Source: Paenibacillus dendrobii
GTDB lineage: Bacteria > Bacillota > Bacilli > Paenibacillales > Paenibacillaceae
Assembly (NCBI RefSeq): GCF_009807035.1
Contig: NZ_WUBI01000002.1
Location: 806,001 to 870,000, forward strand
DNA: 64,000 nucleotides
Direction of reading: 5' to 3'
Shown here: positions 41,836 through 50,805 of the stretch, piece after piece
Position numbering within the stretch: position 1 is the stretch's first letter
Layout of the letters: the number at the start of each line of letters is the position of its first letter
Program-made: the position numbers and the translations under genes
Notes under the pieces: generated by a model
Databases searched by the model: none
The model's input: the letters and a program-made list of their open reading frames with translations, nothing else
What the model was told of the DNA's origin: nothing

Positions 41836-43431
41836 CTATTGCGCAGGACTACATCCGATATTTGAAACAAAACGGCGGAAGGCTTCTTTGCCCTCATCGT
41901 TTCTCTTATACACGCCCGCATGGCCCAATATCTCCACAAAGATGTTGCCAACCTCGGACTGAACGAGCTTCTTGGCCTCTTCCTTGCTATGGTTCGTGCC
42001 GTAATCCGCAACAAGCTGAACGATCCAAGGCTTATGGAGTTTTAAGGCATGATCTTCCTGCTTCATCAAGGCATCGTAAAGGGCGCTATCGCCAGCAAGA
42101 ACGTCAGCCGTCAGATCCAGCTCCTCCTTCAGCCTTCCCGGTAAAATCGCGAGTCCCATTACTTCGATCAGACCGATATTTTCCTTCTTGATGTGATGCA
42201 TCTCCTCATGCGGGTGGAAAATGCCTGCCGGATACTCCTCGCTGGTACGGTTGTTGCGAAGCACCAGGTCCATCTCGTAGCTTCCATCCGGGGTACGGTG
42301 TACGATCGGCGTGACCGTGTTATGCCGCACCTTTTCCCCGTTCTCTTCACTGAAGGCCAAAATGTCCGCAGCCGGATCGCTATACCGCTTCCAGGATTCA
42401 TAGATCATATCGGCCAACTCCAGCAATACGCCGCTGTCTTTTCCGGTCAAACGGAGCACGGACATTGGCCATTTGACGATGCTGACCGTTACGCCTGCAA
42501 AGTCCGGATGCGAGAAAGTCGCTTCTTTCGGCGCATTTTGAATCGGGAAGGTATGACGCCCCCCTTGAAAATGGTCATGAGTCAGAATGGAACCGCCTAC
42601 GATAGGCAGATCTGCGTTCGAACCGATAAAATAATGCGGATAGAGATCCACGAATGCCAGCAGGCGCCGCAGGCTGTCTTTTGTCAGCTTCATCGGCACG
42701 TGATCATGATGGAATATGATGCAATGCTCGTTGTAATACACGTAAGGCGAATACTGGAAAAACCACGGCTCGCCGTTCAGCTCAAGCGGTATTGCACGGA
42801 GGTTTTGGCGTGCCGGATGGTTGACCCGTCCTGCATATCCGACGTTCTCGCGACACAGCTGGCATTTCGGATAAACCGGAGGCGGCAACAGCTTCGCCAT
42901 GGCAATTTCCTTCGGACTTTTTTCCGGTTTGGAGAGATTGATCGTCATTTCGATAACCCCATATTCGGATTCATGCTCCCAATATACGTTCTTATTCACA
43001 CGATCCATCCGGATGTAGTTGGTATCTATGGATAACTGATAGAACCGGTCTGTCGCTGCTTCAATACCTTGTGCATCCTCCAGGCTCTTGAATTCCCGGA
43101 TTATTTCCGAAGGACGAGCCATGAGGTTGCCCATGATCTTGGCATCCAGAAGGTCGCGGTAGGTGTCCGTATTCTCAGGGATCAGACCGATGGTGCAGCC
43201 GTAGTCAATCAATACGTCCAAAGCGGGCTGTGGTCCCTCAAGCGCCTCCAGTTCCTCTTCCCCAAGATAAGGTTCACTGAAGCTGAAAAGTTCCAGCAGC
43301 AGGTTGCGGCTGTAGTCTTCGTCAAGCTGCTCGATCAATTTGCGTTCCTGCGCGAAGCGTACAAGCCGGTCGATGGCTTGCAGCGCTTTTTGCTCGTGGG
43401 GCGTTCTGGTTGTTGTCGTTGCTGTGTTCAA
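41836..43431 (-). CDS. galT: UDP-glucose--hexose-1-phosphate uridylyltransferase
   Basis: A 531-residue galactose-1-phosphate uridylyltransferase of the long Bacillota type. Markers are GRVNHPARQNLRAIPLELNG, WFFQYSPYVYYNEHCIIFH, DLPIVGGSILTHDHFQGG (the histidine triad) and VTIVHRTPDG-like sequence (TVTPIVHRTPDGSYEMDLVLRNN). The start is TTG behind GGGGGAAGAG. It is the last gene of the galK-galE-galT operon and transfers UMP between glucose-1-phosphate and galactose-1-phosphate in the Leloir pathway. Confidence 0.95.
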   Translation of the reverse strand: MNTATTTTRTPHEQKALQAIDRLVRFAQERKLIEQLDEDYSRNLLLELFSFSEPYLGEEELEALEGPQPALDVLIDYGCTIGLIPENTDTYRDLLDAKIMGNLMARPSEIIREFKSLEDAQGIEAATDRFYQLSIDTNYIRMDRVNKNVYWEHESEYGVIEMTINLSKPEKSPKEIAMAKLLPPPVYPKCQLCRENVGYAGRVNHPARQNLRAIPLELNGEPWFFQYSPYVYYNEHCIIFHHDHVPMKLTKDSLRRLLAFVDLYPHYFIGSNADLPIVGGSILTHDHFQGGRHTFPIQNAPKEATFSHPDFAGVTVSIVKWPMSVLRLTGKDSGVLLELADMIYESWKRYSDPAADILAFSEENGEKVRHNTVTPIVHRTPDGSYEMDLVLRNNRTSEEYPAGIFHPHEEMHHIKKENIGLIEVMGLAILPGRLKEELDLTADVLAGDSALYDALMKQEDHALKLHKPWIVQLVADYGTNHSKEEAKKLVQSEVGNIFVEILGHAGVYKRNDEGKEAFRRFVSNIGCSPAQ

Positions 43432-43443
43432 TGCTCTTCCCCC

Positions 43444-44433
43444 TTACTCCTCGCCGTAGCCTTGCGGATGGCTCTGATGCCAGCTCCATGCGCTTTGAAT
43501 GATATCCTCCAGCTTTTCGCGGGAAGGATTCCAGCCAAGAACTTCTCTTGCCTTCTGCGATGAAGCGACCAGAACTGCCGGGTCGCCGGCACGGCGCGGT
43601 TGCATCACCACCGGGATATCCAGACCTGTCACCTTTTTCGCGGTTTCGATCACTTCTTTGACCGAGAATCCCTCACCGATGCCAAGATTGAAGAAGTTGC
43701 TGCTCTCGCCCTTGCGCAGATAATCCACGGCACGCAGGTGGGCGTCAGCCAAATCGCTCACATGAATATAGTCACGGATGCAGGTGCCGTCTTCCGTCGG
43801 ATAATCATCACCGAATACCGCAATGCTTTCTCTCTGCTTCAGCGCGGTTTGCAGCACAAGCGGAATCAGGTGGCTTTCCGGACGGTGATCTTCACCGATT
43901 TTACCACTGTCATGCGCACCGGCTGCGTTGAAATACCGCAAAGCCACGTATTTGATGCCAAGCACCTGATCGAACCAAGACATCATCCGCTCCATCATCA
44001 GCTTGGTTTCCCCATACACATTCGTTGGCTGCGTGCGGTCCCCTTCCATGATCGGCACGCGTTCCGGTTCGCCGTAGGTTGCCGCCGTGGAGGAGAATAC
44101 GATCCTGCGGACATTCGCCGCATCCATCGCTTCCAACAGACAAAGCGTGCCGAACACGTTATTGTCGTAATACTTAACAGGCTTCTGCATGCTTTCGCCG
44201 ACAAGAGAATTGGCAGCAAAGTGAATGACAGCGTCAATGCTGTTTTCGCTGAACAGCTTCGCCAGCAGCTCCTTGTCTCTCAGATCACCTTCATATAGCT
44301 TGCCGCCAAGCAGCGCATCGCGGTGTCCCGTCTGCAGATTATCCAGTACAACAACCTCTTCGCCGCGCTCCAGAAGCGCCGCTACCGTGTGAGATCCGAT
44401 ATATCCCGCTCCGCCCGTTACCAGAATCGCCAT
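43444..44433 (-). CDS. galE: UDP-glucose 4-epimerase
   Basis: A 329-residue short-chain dehydrogenase-fold enzyme. The NAD motif is VTGGAGYIGSHTV; the catalytic residues are in the SSTAATYGEPE and YGETKLMMERMM (YxxxK) segments. ALRYFNAAGAHDSGKIGEDHRPE and GDDYPTEDGTCIRDYIHVSDLADAH are also typical. The ATG follows GGAGAAATAAG, two bases after the galK stop, so it is in the same operon. Confidence 0.96.
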   Translation of the reverse strand: MAILVTGGAGYIGSHTVAALLERGEEVVVLDNLQTGHRDALLGGKLYEGDLRDKELLAKLFSENSIDAVIHFAANSLVGESMQKPVKYYDNNVFGTLCLLEAMDAANVRRIVFSSTAATYGEPERVPIMEGDRTQPTNVYGETKLMMERMMSWFDQVLGIKYVALRYFNAAGAHDSGKIGEDHRPESHLIPLVLQTALKQRESIAVFGDDYPTEDGTCIRDYIHVSDLADAHLRAVDYLRKGESSNFFNLGIGEGFSVKEVIETAKKVTGLDIPVVMQPRRAGDPAVLVASSQKAREVLGWNPSREKLEDIIQSAWSWHQSHPQGYGEE

Positions 44434-44434
44434 C

Positions 44435-45613
44435 TTATTTCTCCTCCTTCAGCTCTTTTACGCCATCGCCTGTACCACATACATAGAATTCCGCCTTCAG
44501 AGCTGTACGCTCTTCATAAGCTTGGCCTACCTGCTGCACGAATTGCTCCACGGAATCCTCATGTACCAGAGAAACCGTGCAGCCGCCGAAGCCCGCACCC
44601 GTCATACGCGCTCCAAGCGTTCCCGGAATGCGCTGCGCTTCCTCCACCATCACGTCCAGCTCTTCGCAGCTGACCTCATAGAGATACCGCAGCGACTCAT
44701 GAGATTCGTTCATCAGCTTGCCGAACTGCTCCAGGTTATTGTTTTTCAAAGCTTCCACGGAATCGAGGACCCGCTGATTCTCTTCCACGACATGCAGTGC
44801 GCGCCGTCTCACCGTTTCATCCGGAATATGATTTTGCAGTGTTTCGAACTGGTCCGGCTTCAGCTGTGCCAAGTATTTCAAAGCAGGAATATCCTTCTTT
44901 AAAATCTCCAAAGCTGTTTCGCACTGCTGTCTGCGCTCATTGTAAGCTGAATCCACTAATCCTCTGCGCTTGTTGGTGTTTCCGATAATGATTTTGTAGG
45001 CTCCCGTTTGGAACGGAACATGCGTATATTCAAGCGTATCGCACATCAGCAAAATCGCATGGTCCTGCTTGCCGTTCGCCACCGCGAACTGGTCCATGAT
45101 GCCGCAGTTTACGCCAACGTATTGGTTCTCTGCGCGCTGTGCCAGCAAGGCAATTTTTACGGTATCCGTCTTGCAGCCTTCCATGGTCTGCAGGGCAAAA
45201 GCCGTGACCACTTCAATGGAAGCCGAAGATGATAGGCCTGCTCCGTTTGGAATCTCACCGTGGTACAACAGGTCGTACCCTGTCGTTAGCGGACAGCCTG
45301 CCTTTTTATTTTCGACCATCACGCCAACCGCGTAATCCACCCATTCGCCGGTCTTCTCCTTACCGATCTCTTTGAGACTAAATTCCTTTTCATATGGAAA
45401 ATTGGTTGTAGCAAGACGAACCTTCTCATCGTCACGCTGACGGGCCAGTAGCGTCGTGCCGAATTCAAGCGCTGCCGGAAGCACGTAACCTCCGTTATAG
45501 TCGATATGCTCCCCAATCAGATTCACGCGTCCCGGTGCGAGAAACACCTCCACGTCATGCTTGCTGTCGCCGTACTTCTCAATAAATTGTTGTTTAAGGG
45601 AATCTATCTTCAT
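44435..45613 (-). CDS. galK: Galactokinase
   Basis: A 392-residue GHMP-family kinase. The signature APGRVNLIGEHIDYNGG is at residues 28-44, the phosphate-binding loop PNGAGLSSSASIE near 118-130, and the third motif GARMTGAGFGGCTVSLV near 335-351. The ATG follows AAAGGATGG at a longish distance. It is the first gene of the gal operon. A catabolite-repression-like site and a 13-base palindrome lie in its upstream region, and an AraC regulator is divergent. Confidence 0.96.
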   Translation of the reverse strand: MKIDSLKQQFIEKYGDSKHDVEVFLAPGRVNLIGEHIDYNGGYVLPAALEFGTTLLARQRDDEKVRLATTNFPYEKEFSLKEIGKEKTGEWVDYAVGVMVENKKAGCPLTTGYDLLYHGEIPNGAGLSSSASIEVVTAFALQTMEGCKTDTVKIALLAQRAENQYVGVNCGIMDQFAVANGKQDHAILLMCDTLEYTHVPFQTGAYKIIIGNTNKRRGLVDSAYNERRQQCETALEILKKDIPALKYLAQLKPDQFETLQNHIPDETVRRRALHVVEENQRVLDSVEALKNNNLEQFGKLMNESHESLRYLYEVSCEELDVMVEEAQRIPGTLGARMTGAGFGGCTVSLVHEDSVEQFVQQVGQAYEERTALKAEFYVCGTGDGVKELKEEK

Positions 45614-45661
45614 TTGCGATGCACCATCCTTTCCTTATGGTTACGTTCTGTAAACTACATC

Positions 45662-45675
45662 TGAAAGCGGTTTGT
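45662..45675. promoter_or_regulatory. Possible cre (CcpA) site upstream of galK, with adjacent palindrome
   Basis: TGAAAGCGGTTTGT matches 12 of 14 positions of the cre consensus TGWAARCGYTWNCW. It is 49 bases before the galK start. The overlapping palindrome TCTACAGTGTAGA (45675-45687) could be a second operator, for example of the divergent AraC-type protein. Both are inferred. Confidence 0.5.
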
Positions 45676-45756
45676 CTACAGTGTAGATATCTGTTTTTCT
45701 TACTTCATTATAGAAACAGTCCTGCCTTTCGTTAATGCAATTATGTTTGTTCTATA

Positions 45757-45785
45757 TGGATATATGTGACTTTTAAGATTATAAT
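45757..45785 (+). promoter_or_regulatory. Promoter of the AraC-type regulator
   Basis: TGGATA (45757-45762) and TATAAT (45780-45785) with a 17-base spacer, about 55 bases before the start codon. Confidence 0.55.
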
Positions 45786-45838
45786 AGCATTAACTCATAT
45801 CTATCATTACCCATCTGAACCCGAAAGGAGTCCTTAGA

Positions 45839-46720
45839 ATGGCAGTTCAGGAAAGCTACAGCGTAGCCTCCAATCCAGTTTATCATGACAAAAGCCCGCT
45901 GCATGTGCTTTTTGCCGGCGAAAGCCAGACCAAGCCCCTGCATATCGTCGGGCCGAAAATATATGACTACTATCTGCTCCACTATGTGGAAAGCGGCAAG
46001 GGACAATTTCGCTCAGAGCAGCATACCTATGAGCTTGGAGAAGGGAGCTGCTTTCTGATCCATCCGGGCCGGCTTGTTAGTTATGCTTCGGATGCTGCCG
46101 AGCCATGGAGCTACCGCTGGACTGCCTTTTCCGGAAGCGAGGCACAGGCGTTTGTCGAATCGGCCGGCTTCTCGGGCGGTCAATCCGTGCTCTTCACGAA
46201 CAGCGGCAGCCTGATCCCTTCCTCCATCAACCGGATCGCGGACGCCTTCTACAGTAAAAAGGAAAGCGCAGATATGGCGGCACTCGGTTACCTCTATCTG
46301 ATCTTTTCCGAAGCCCGGGAGATCCTGACGAGCGAAATCCACCTGACCGGGACCGAATCCCAGGTTCAGCGGACTGTCAAACAGATGATTCACTATATGT
46401 CCGCCCAGTATGCGCATCCCGTTTCCATTGAACAGATGTGCGAAAGCTTGGGCTACAATCGCGCTTACCTGTCCCGTATCTTCAAAAAGGAAACCGGAAT
46501 GTCCCCGGTAACCTATCTGCTGAAACTGCGGATCGACAAGTCACGCCAACTGCTCAGGGAACGTCCCGAGCTGTCCATTGAACAGGTCGCGGCATCGGTG
46601 GGGCTGACGGATGCTCTCTATTTCTCGCGTCAATTTAAACGTCTATGCGGCCATTCGCCGAGCCATTACCGCTCGCTTGTCGCCTCCTCGCCTTCCTTCC
46701 AACATGACTGCCTCTATTAA
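45839..46720 (+). CDS. AraC family transcriptional regulator
   Basis: A 293-residue regulator. The first 150 residues form an arabinose-binding-like cupin (YDYYLLHYVESGKGQFRSEQHTYELGEGSCFLIHPG). The C-terminal 100 residues carry two helix-turn-helix motifs, IEQMCESLGYNRAYLSRIFKKETGMSPVTYL and IEQVAASVGLTDALYFSRQFKRLCGHSPSHYR. It is divergent from galK and is the obvious candidate for a sugar-responsive activator of the gal operon. The sugar effector cannot be known from sequence. The ATG follows GAAAGGAGTCCTTAGA. Confidence 0.9.
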   Translation: MAVQESYSVASNPVYHDKSPLHVLFAGESQTKPLHIVGPKIYDYYLLHYVESGKGQFRSEQHTYELGEGSCFLIHPGRLVSYASDAAEPWSYRWTAFSGSEAQAFVESAGFSGGQSVLFTNSGSLIPSSINRIADAFYSKKESADMAALGYLYLIFSEAREILTSEIHLTGTESQVQRTVKQMIHYMSAQYAHPVSIEQMCESLGYNRAYLSRIFKKETGMSPVTYLLKLRIDKSRQLLRERPELSIEQVAASVGLTDALYFSRQFKRLCGHSPSHYRSLVASSPSFQHDCLY

Positions 46721-46727
46721 ATAAAGA

Positions 46728-46764
46728 AGAAGCCCGCTGCTCAGACAAGAGCAAGCGGGCTTCT
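46728..46764. terminator. Bidirectional terminator between the AraC and aldo/keto reductase genes
   Basis: AGAAGCCCGCT (46728-46738) pairs with AGCGGGCTTCT (46754-46764), with inner GCT/AGC-type extension. Confidence 0.85.
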
Positions 46765-46788
46765 ATCATCCAATCACAATCAGGATAT

Positions 46789-47793
46789 TTATGACTCGTT
46801 TTCCGTTTTGAGAATCGTTTCAATCCGATCCAGTTCCTCGCTGCTGAACTCCAGATTTTTCAGAGCAGCAACGTTATCTTCAATCTGGCTCACACGGCTT
46901 GCCCCGATCAACGCTGAAGTGACTTTGCCGCCGCGGAGAGCCCAAGCCAATGCAAGCTGCGCCAAGCTTTGACCGCGAGCAGCCGCAAGCTGGTTCAATG
47001 CACGGATTTTACGAAGCACTTCAGGGGTAATATCATGGGAATTCAAAAATACCGATGAGCTTGCAGCCCGGGAGTCTTCCGGAACACCGTTCAAATATTT
47101 ATTGGTAAGCATTCCTTGTTGCAGTGGCGTAAAGGCGATACTGCCCACGCCATTCTCCTCAAGAACATCCTGCAGACCGTTCTCGATCCAACGATTAAGC
47201 ATGGAATAGCTAGGTTGGTGTATCAGCAGCGGTGTGCCTAATGACTTCAAGATGGAGATGGCTTCAGCCGTCTGTTCGGCTGTATAGTTGGAAATGCCGA
47301 TATAAAGCGCTTTGCCTGAACGCACGATATGATCCAGCGCCATCATGGTTTCCTCAAGCGGCGTGTTCGGATCAAACCGATGCGAATAGAAAATATCCAC
47401 GTAGTCCAAGCCCAGCCGTTTCAGACTTTGATCAAGGCTGGAGATCAGGTTTTTGCGGGAGCCCCATTCCCCGTATGGTCCCGGCCACATGTAATATCCG
47501 GCCTTGGAAGAAATAATCAGCTCGTCACGGTAGCCCTTCAAATCCTGCTGCAGAATTCTTCCGAAGTTTTCCTCGGCAGAGCCTGGAGGCGGACCGTAAT
47601 TGTTGGCCAAATCAAAATGGGTTATGCCCAGGTCAAAAGCCCTCATAACCATATTACGGGCATTCTCGAGCGTAGTCACACCGCCAAAGTTATGCCATAG
47701 GCCAAGGGATATGGCCGGAAGCTTGAGGCCTGAACGGCCGCAGCGGTTATATACCATTTCTTCATAACGTGCTTCGCTTGGTGTGTATGCCAT
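46789..47793 (-). CDS. Aldo/keto reductase (YghZ/Gpr type)
   Basis: A 334-residue NADPH-dependent TIM-barrel reductase. It is close to E. coli YghZ, which reduces L-glyceraldehyde 3-phosphate and methylglyoxal: LSLGLWHNFGGVTTLE-like start (SLGLWHNFG), GITHFDLANNYGPPPGSAEENFGR (catalytic Asp and Tyr), AGYYMWPGPYGEWGSRKNL and DIFYSHRFDP. The ATG at 47793 follows AAAGGCGG; 16 further upstream codons have no ribosome binding site. It is probably a detoxifying reductase. Confidence 0.92.
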   Translation of the reverse strand: MAYTPSEARYEEMVYNRCGRSGLKLPAISLGLWHNFGGVTTLENARNMVMRAFDLGITHFDLANNYGPPPGSAEENFGRILQQDLKGYRDELIISSKAGYYMWPGPYGEWGSRKNLISSLDQSLKRLGLDYVDIFYSHRFDPNTPLEETMMALDHIVRSGKALYIGISNYTAEQTAEAISILKSLGTPLLIHQPSYSMLNRWIENGLQDVLEENGVGSIAFTPLQQGMLTNKYLNGVPEDSRAASSSVFLNSHDITPEVLRKIRALNQLAAARGQSLAQLALAWALRGGKVTSALIGASRVSQIEDNVAALKNLEFSSEELDRIETILKTENES

Positions 47794-47908
47794 TGCAATC
47801 CGCCTTTCTATGATAAGGTACCATTGCTTACAAAGAATCATATCTCTTTTGCGATACGTTTGACAAGAAACCGATTACATGCCGCATGGGTAGCGATCTC
47901 CCTATCCC

Positions 47909-48652
47909 TCAAAAGCCAAGCAGCTTTCCAACCTGATCCATGACTTCCCCGATCTTATCATTGATGATCAGACTGGCTTTTCGGTCATAAGGTGTCGGAT
48001 CCATATTTAACAGTACGGAGCGTTCCCCTTCAAAATAAGATACAAGCTCTGCTGCCGGATGCACCGTCAGCGAAGTTCCGCCGACAAGCAGCAAATCCGC
48101 ATTCGCAATCGCATCCATCGAACTGATCAGAACCTGTTGGTCCAGCGGCTCTTCGTACAAGACCACATCCGGTTTGATAATTCCTTGGCAGTAAGGGCAG
48201 CGGGGTACGAGATGCTTGCTTGCCATGACCTGCTCGAGTCCAAAGAACTGCTTGCATCCCATGCAGTAATTGCGATGCACGGAGCCGTGAAGCTCCAAAA
48301 CTTCCTTGCTCCCCGCCTTTTGATGCAGCCCGTCAATATTTTGCGTCACCACTGCCTTCACCTTACCCTGCTCCTCAAGCTTAGCCAGGAGATGGTGACA
48401 GCCATTCGGCTTGGCATCCGGGTGCAGCATTTTGCCCCGGTAAAAATCAAAGAAGATATCGGGCATTTTCACGAAAAAAGAGCGGCTGAGCATCAGCTCA
48501 GGGGGATAAGGAGAATGCTGCTCGGTCTGATACAACCCTGCGGCGGAGCGAAAATCGGGAATACCGCTCTCTGTAGAGGTACCGGCTCCGCCAAAAAAGA
48601 CGATTGTTTCACTCTGCTCAATCCAAGAAGCCAATGTTTCAATCTTTTGCAC
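47909..48652 (-). CDS. srtN: NAD-dependent protein deacylase (sirtuin)
   Basis: A 247-residue Sir2 protein. FFGGAGTSTESGIPDFRS, TQNIDGLHQKAGS and the catalytic histidine in LELHGSVHRNYC are present, together with the zinc cysteines CMGC and CPYC about 20 residues apart and the NAD segment VGGTSLTVHPAAEL. It removes acyl groups from lysines, consuming NAD. The start is GTG behind GGAGGTGCACGAAGG. B. subtilis SrtN is the expected orthologue. Monocistronic by position. Confidence 0.94.
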   Translation of the reverse strand: MQKIETLASWIEQSETIVFFGGAGTSTESGIPDFRSAAGLYQTEQHSPYPPELMLSRSFFVKMPDIFFDFYRGKMLHPDAKPNGCHHLLAKLEEQGKVKAVVTQNIDGLHQKAGSKEVLELHGSVHRNYCMGCKQFFGLEQVMASKHLVPRCPYCQGIIKPDVVLYEEPLDQQVLISSMDAIANADLLLVGGTSLTVHPAAELVSYFEGERSVLLNMDPTPYDRKASLIINDKIGEVMDQVGKLLGF

Positions 48653-48752
48653 CCTTCGTGCACCTCCACATATGATCGGGTTGTTTCCATAAGTATATAA
48701 TGTTAAATCATGCTCTCTGAATCTGTTATTGAAACCGCAGATATGTGATCAG

Positions 48753-48780
48753 CCTGCCTCCCAATGGGATGGCAGGCTGT
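48753..48780. terminator. Hairpin upstream of the sirtuin gene
   Basis: AGCCTGCC (48753-48760) pairs with GGCAGGCT (48773-48780). No strong T-run follows on either strand, so it may be a terminator of kdgA read-through or simply an RNA structure. Confidence 0.4.
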
Positions 48781-48825
48781 CTCGACAAGCCCCTCAGCTT
48801 TGATAAAGTCTAAGGGCCGTTTATC

Positions 48826-48844
48826 AGCCCCGCAGGGGCTTTTG
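48826..48844. terminator. Short hairpin near the kdgA end
   Basis: AGCCCC-GCA-GGGGCT followed by TTTT on the plus strand; a weak terminator candidate 20 bases past the kdgA stop on the minus side. Confidence 0.4.
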
Positions 48845-48864
48845 CCTATTGCTACTATACGACA

Positions 48865-49527
48865 CTACTTTTTGGCGTCGCGGAAAGCCTGCATATATTG
48901 CTCTGACTTATGACGCACCAAATCCATATTTCCCGTCTTCACTGCCTCGTTCGTCAAGTCCGAACCAATGCCTACGGCAACAGCCCCGCCCTGGATCCAG
49001 TCTTTCAGATTTGCCAGGGATACGCCGCCTGTTGGCATAAAGTTCGCCTGCGGCATCGGGCCCTTCATGGTCTTGATAATGCCCGGCTCATACAAGTTAC
49101 CCGGGAACAGTTTAACGATATCCACGCCCAGCTCCAATGCATGCTGCACTTCAGCGATGGTCATCACGCCCGGCATAATGGGAATACGGTATAAATTGCA
49201 TATTTTAACGGTCTCCGGGTTAAGGGATGGACCTACCACAAATTCGCTGCCGGCCATGATCGCTGCACGCGCGGTTTGCGGTTCAAGCACGGTACCTGCG
49301 CCGATTACGGCAAATTTATCCGGGTCATCCGTTTTCCAGCTGTACATGCGGCTAAGCTTCTCTATCGCCTGCAGCGCATTGGGAACCGTCAACGTAACCT
49401 CGATGACTTTTATTCCTCCGGCGATGGCCGCTTCGGCCATGGCGAAGACCTGATCCGCAGAGTCCCCGCGCAGGACAGCCACCACACCGTTATCGATAAT
49501 CTTCTGTATTACCTGGAGTTTTTTCAC
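48865..49527 (-). CDS. kdgA: 2-Dehydro-3-deoxy-phosphogluconate (KDPG/KHG) aldolase
   Basis: A 220-residue class I aldolase of the Entner-Doudoroff type. VVAVLRGDSADQVFAMAEAAIAGGIKVIEVTLTVPNA, GAGTVLEPQTARAAIMAGSEFVVGPSLNPE, the Schiff-base lysine in VDIVKLFPGNLYEPG and PTGGVSLANLKDWI are all seen. It splits KDPG into pyruvate and glyceraldehyde 3-phosphate, following KdgK. The GTG at 49527 follows AAAGGAGC. It is separated from kdgK by 120 bases with no obvious terminator, so they may be one operon for uronate or gluconate catabolism. Confidence 0.94.
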   Translation of the reverse strand: MKKLQVIQKIIDNGVVAVLRGDSADQVFAMAEAAIAGGIKVIEVTLTVPNALQAIEKLSRMYSWKTDDPDKFAVIGAGTVLEPQTARAAIMAGSEFVVGPSLNPETVKICNLYRIPIMPGVMTIAEVQHALELGVDIVKLFPGNLYEPGIIKTMKGPMPQANFMPTGGVSLANLKDWIQGGAVAVGIGSDLTNEAVKTGNMDLVRHKSEQYMQAFRDAKK

Positions 49528-49648
49528 TATAAATGCTCCTTTTCACTCATTATATGGAAATCCTGCCAAAATGTCTATGGATGCCATCAATGGGCAATAA
49601 TGTCAGGGATTTCAGTTCCAAACTATGTACTTCAATAAATGATTGCAA

Positions 49649-50617
49649 CTATCTCTCAATGTGCACTTTGTGCCCTAATTTAGCATCCACCTGTTCCCAG
49701 GTTGGTAGCGCTTCCCAATCTCCGACTGCCTGAATGACCATGGAGCCCATCAGGTTGCCCAAACGTACCGCTTCCACAGTGGAACGCCCTTTAAGCAGTC
49801 CTGCAATGAAACCCGCACAAAAGCCATCGCCTGCTCCTACCGTATCGAGCACCTGCTCAGCCTTAAAATATGGAACTTCCGTCAGGGTACCATTCTCGAG
49901 TACATAGGTCAAATCCGGTCCGCCCTTAATAATCGATACAGCTTTCAACCGGGACAGCTCTGCGAAAACCGCCTCATCCTCTTCCACGTCATACAGAAGT
50001 TTCAATTCGTCCAGCCCGGGCAGGAAATAATCCGCCTTCTCGGCGAGCCGCAAAAGTACGCCCCGTGCTTCTTCCAATGTCCACAGTTTAAGCCTCAAAT
50101 TGGGATCAAAACTGATCTTGACTCCGGCACTGCGTGCCAGATCCATCGCACTCTCTACGCATTCCAGGGCAGAAGCGCTAATCGCAGCTGTAATACCGGT
50201 TACATGAAGAATTTTGGCACTCTGGATATACGAAGCGTCTAATTGCTCCTTCTGCATTCGGCTGGCTGCAGATGTTTTGCGGTAATAATACACCGAAGAC
50301 TTGCCCGCCGTATTTTCACGGATCATCAGACCCGTCGGTGCCTCGCTGTTGAGCACTGCACGCGATACGTCCACTCCTTCGCCGCGAATCGCTTTATATA
50401 TCATCGTACCGATCGGATCGCTGCCAAGCGCTCCAAACCAGCCGGCGCGGTGTCCCAATCTCGCAACGCCTATTGCCACATTGCTCTCAGCCCCGCCAAA
50501 CGACTTATGCAGAGTCGAGGCGTACTCAAGTCCTCTTGAATCTTGTGCCGTAAACAATCCCATGCTCTCGCCGAAGGTTACCAATTCAGGTGTCAAAATG
50601 GCTGTGTCCTGCTGCAT
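49649..50617 (-). CDS. kdgK: 2-Keto-3-deoxygluconate kinase
   Basis: A 322-residue ribokinase-family sugar kinase. FGESMGLFTAQDSRGLEYA, SFGGAESNVAIGVARLG, the ATP-site DTVGAGDGFCAGFIAGLL (catalytic Asp) and LDELKLLYD are typical of KdgK proteins. It phosphorylates KDG to KDPG, the substrate of the next gene. The ATG at 50617 follows AAAGGGGAC; an extra 26 upstream codons are unlikely. Confidence 0.93.
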   Translation of the reverse strand: MQQDTAILTPELVTFGESMGLFTAQDSRGLEYASTLHKSFGGAESNVAIGVARLGHRAGWFGALGSDPIGTMIYKAIRGEGVDVSRAVLNSEAPTGLMIRENTAGKSSVYYYRKTSAASRMQKEQLDASYIQSAKILHVTGITAAISASALECVESAMDLARSAGVKISFDPNLRLKLWTLEEARGVLLRLAEKADYFLPGLDELKLLYDVEEDEAVFAELSRLKAVSIIKGGPDLTYVLENGTLTEVPYFKAEQVLDTVGAGDGFCAGFIAGLLKGRSTVEAVRLGNLMGSMVIQAVGDWEALPTWEQVDAKLGHKVHIER

Positions 50618-50718
50618 AATAGTCCCCTTTCCGTAATTGAATCTGTTCCTATTGTCTGCGGAGTGGGATAGGTTGTCAATACGCAACAATTTCATTACTT
50701 CGACAAAATTAAAGCGAA

Positions 50719-50732
50719 TGTTAGCGTTTTCC
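50719..50732. promoter_or_regulatory. Possible cre (CcpA) site upstream of kdgK
   Basis: TGTTAGCGTTTTCC matches 12 of 14 positions of the cre consensus. It lies about 100 bases before the kdgK start on the minus strand and 75 before the acyltransferase gene on the plus strand. Confidence 0.5.
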
Positions 50733-50734
50733 CA

Positions 50735-50750
50735 TGTGATTTATATCACA
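50735..50750. promoter_or_regulatory. Crp/Fnr-family binding site
   Basis: TGTGATTTATATCACA is a perfect TGTGA-N6-TCACA box, the site known for Crp in enterics and for Fnr in B. subtilis. It lies between divergent kdgK and acyltransferase genes, next to the cre-like site. The regulator in this organism is inferred to be an Fnr-like protein. Confidence 0.6.
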
Positions 50751-50805
50751 ATGTAAGCATTTCATGCGTAGTACTTTAGAAGTGAGGAAAATGGAGGGAA
50801 TCATC

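Noticed and set aside
42193..43035. Plus-strand frame of 280 residues
   Set aside because: Fully antisense to galT, with no domain and no ribosome binding site.
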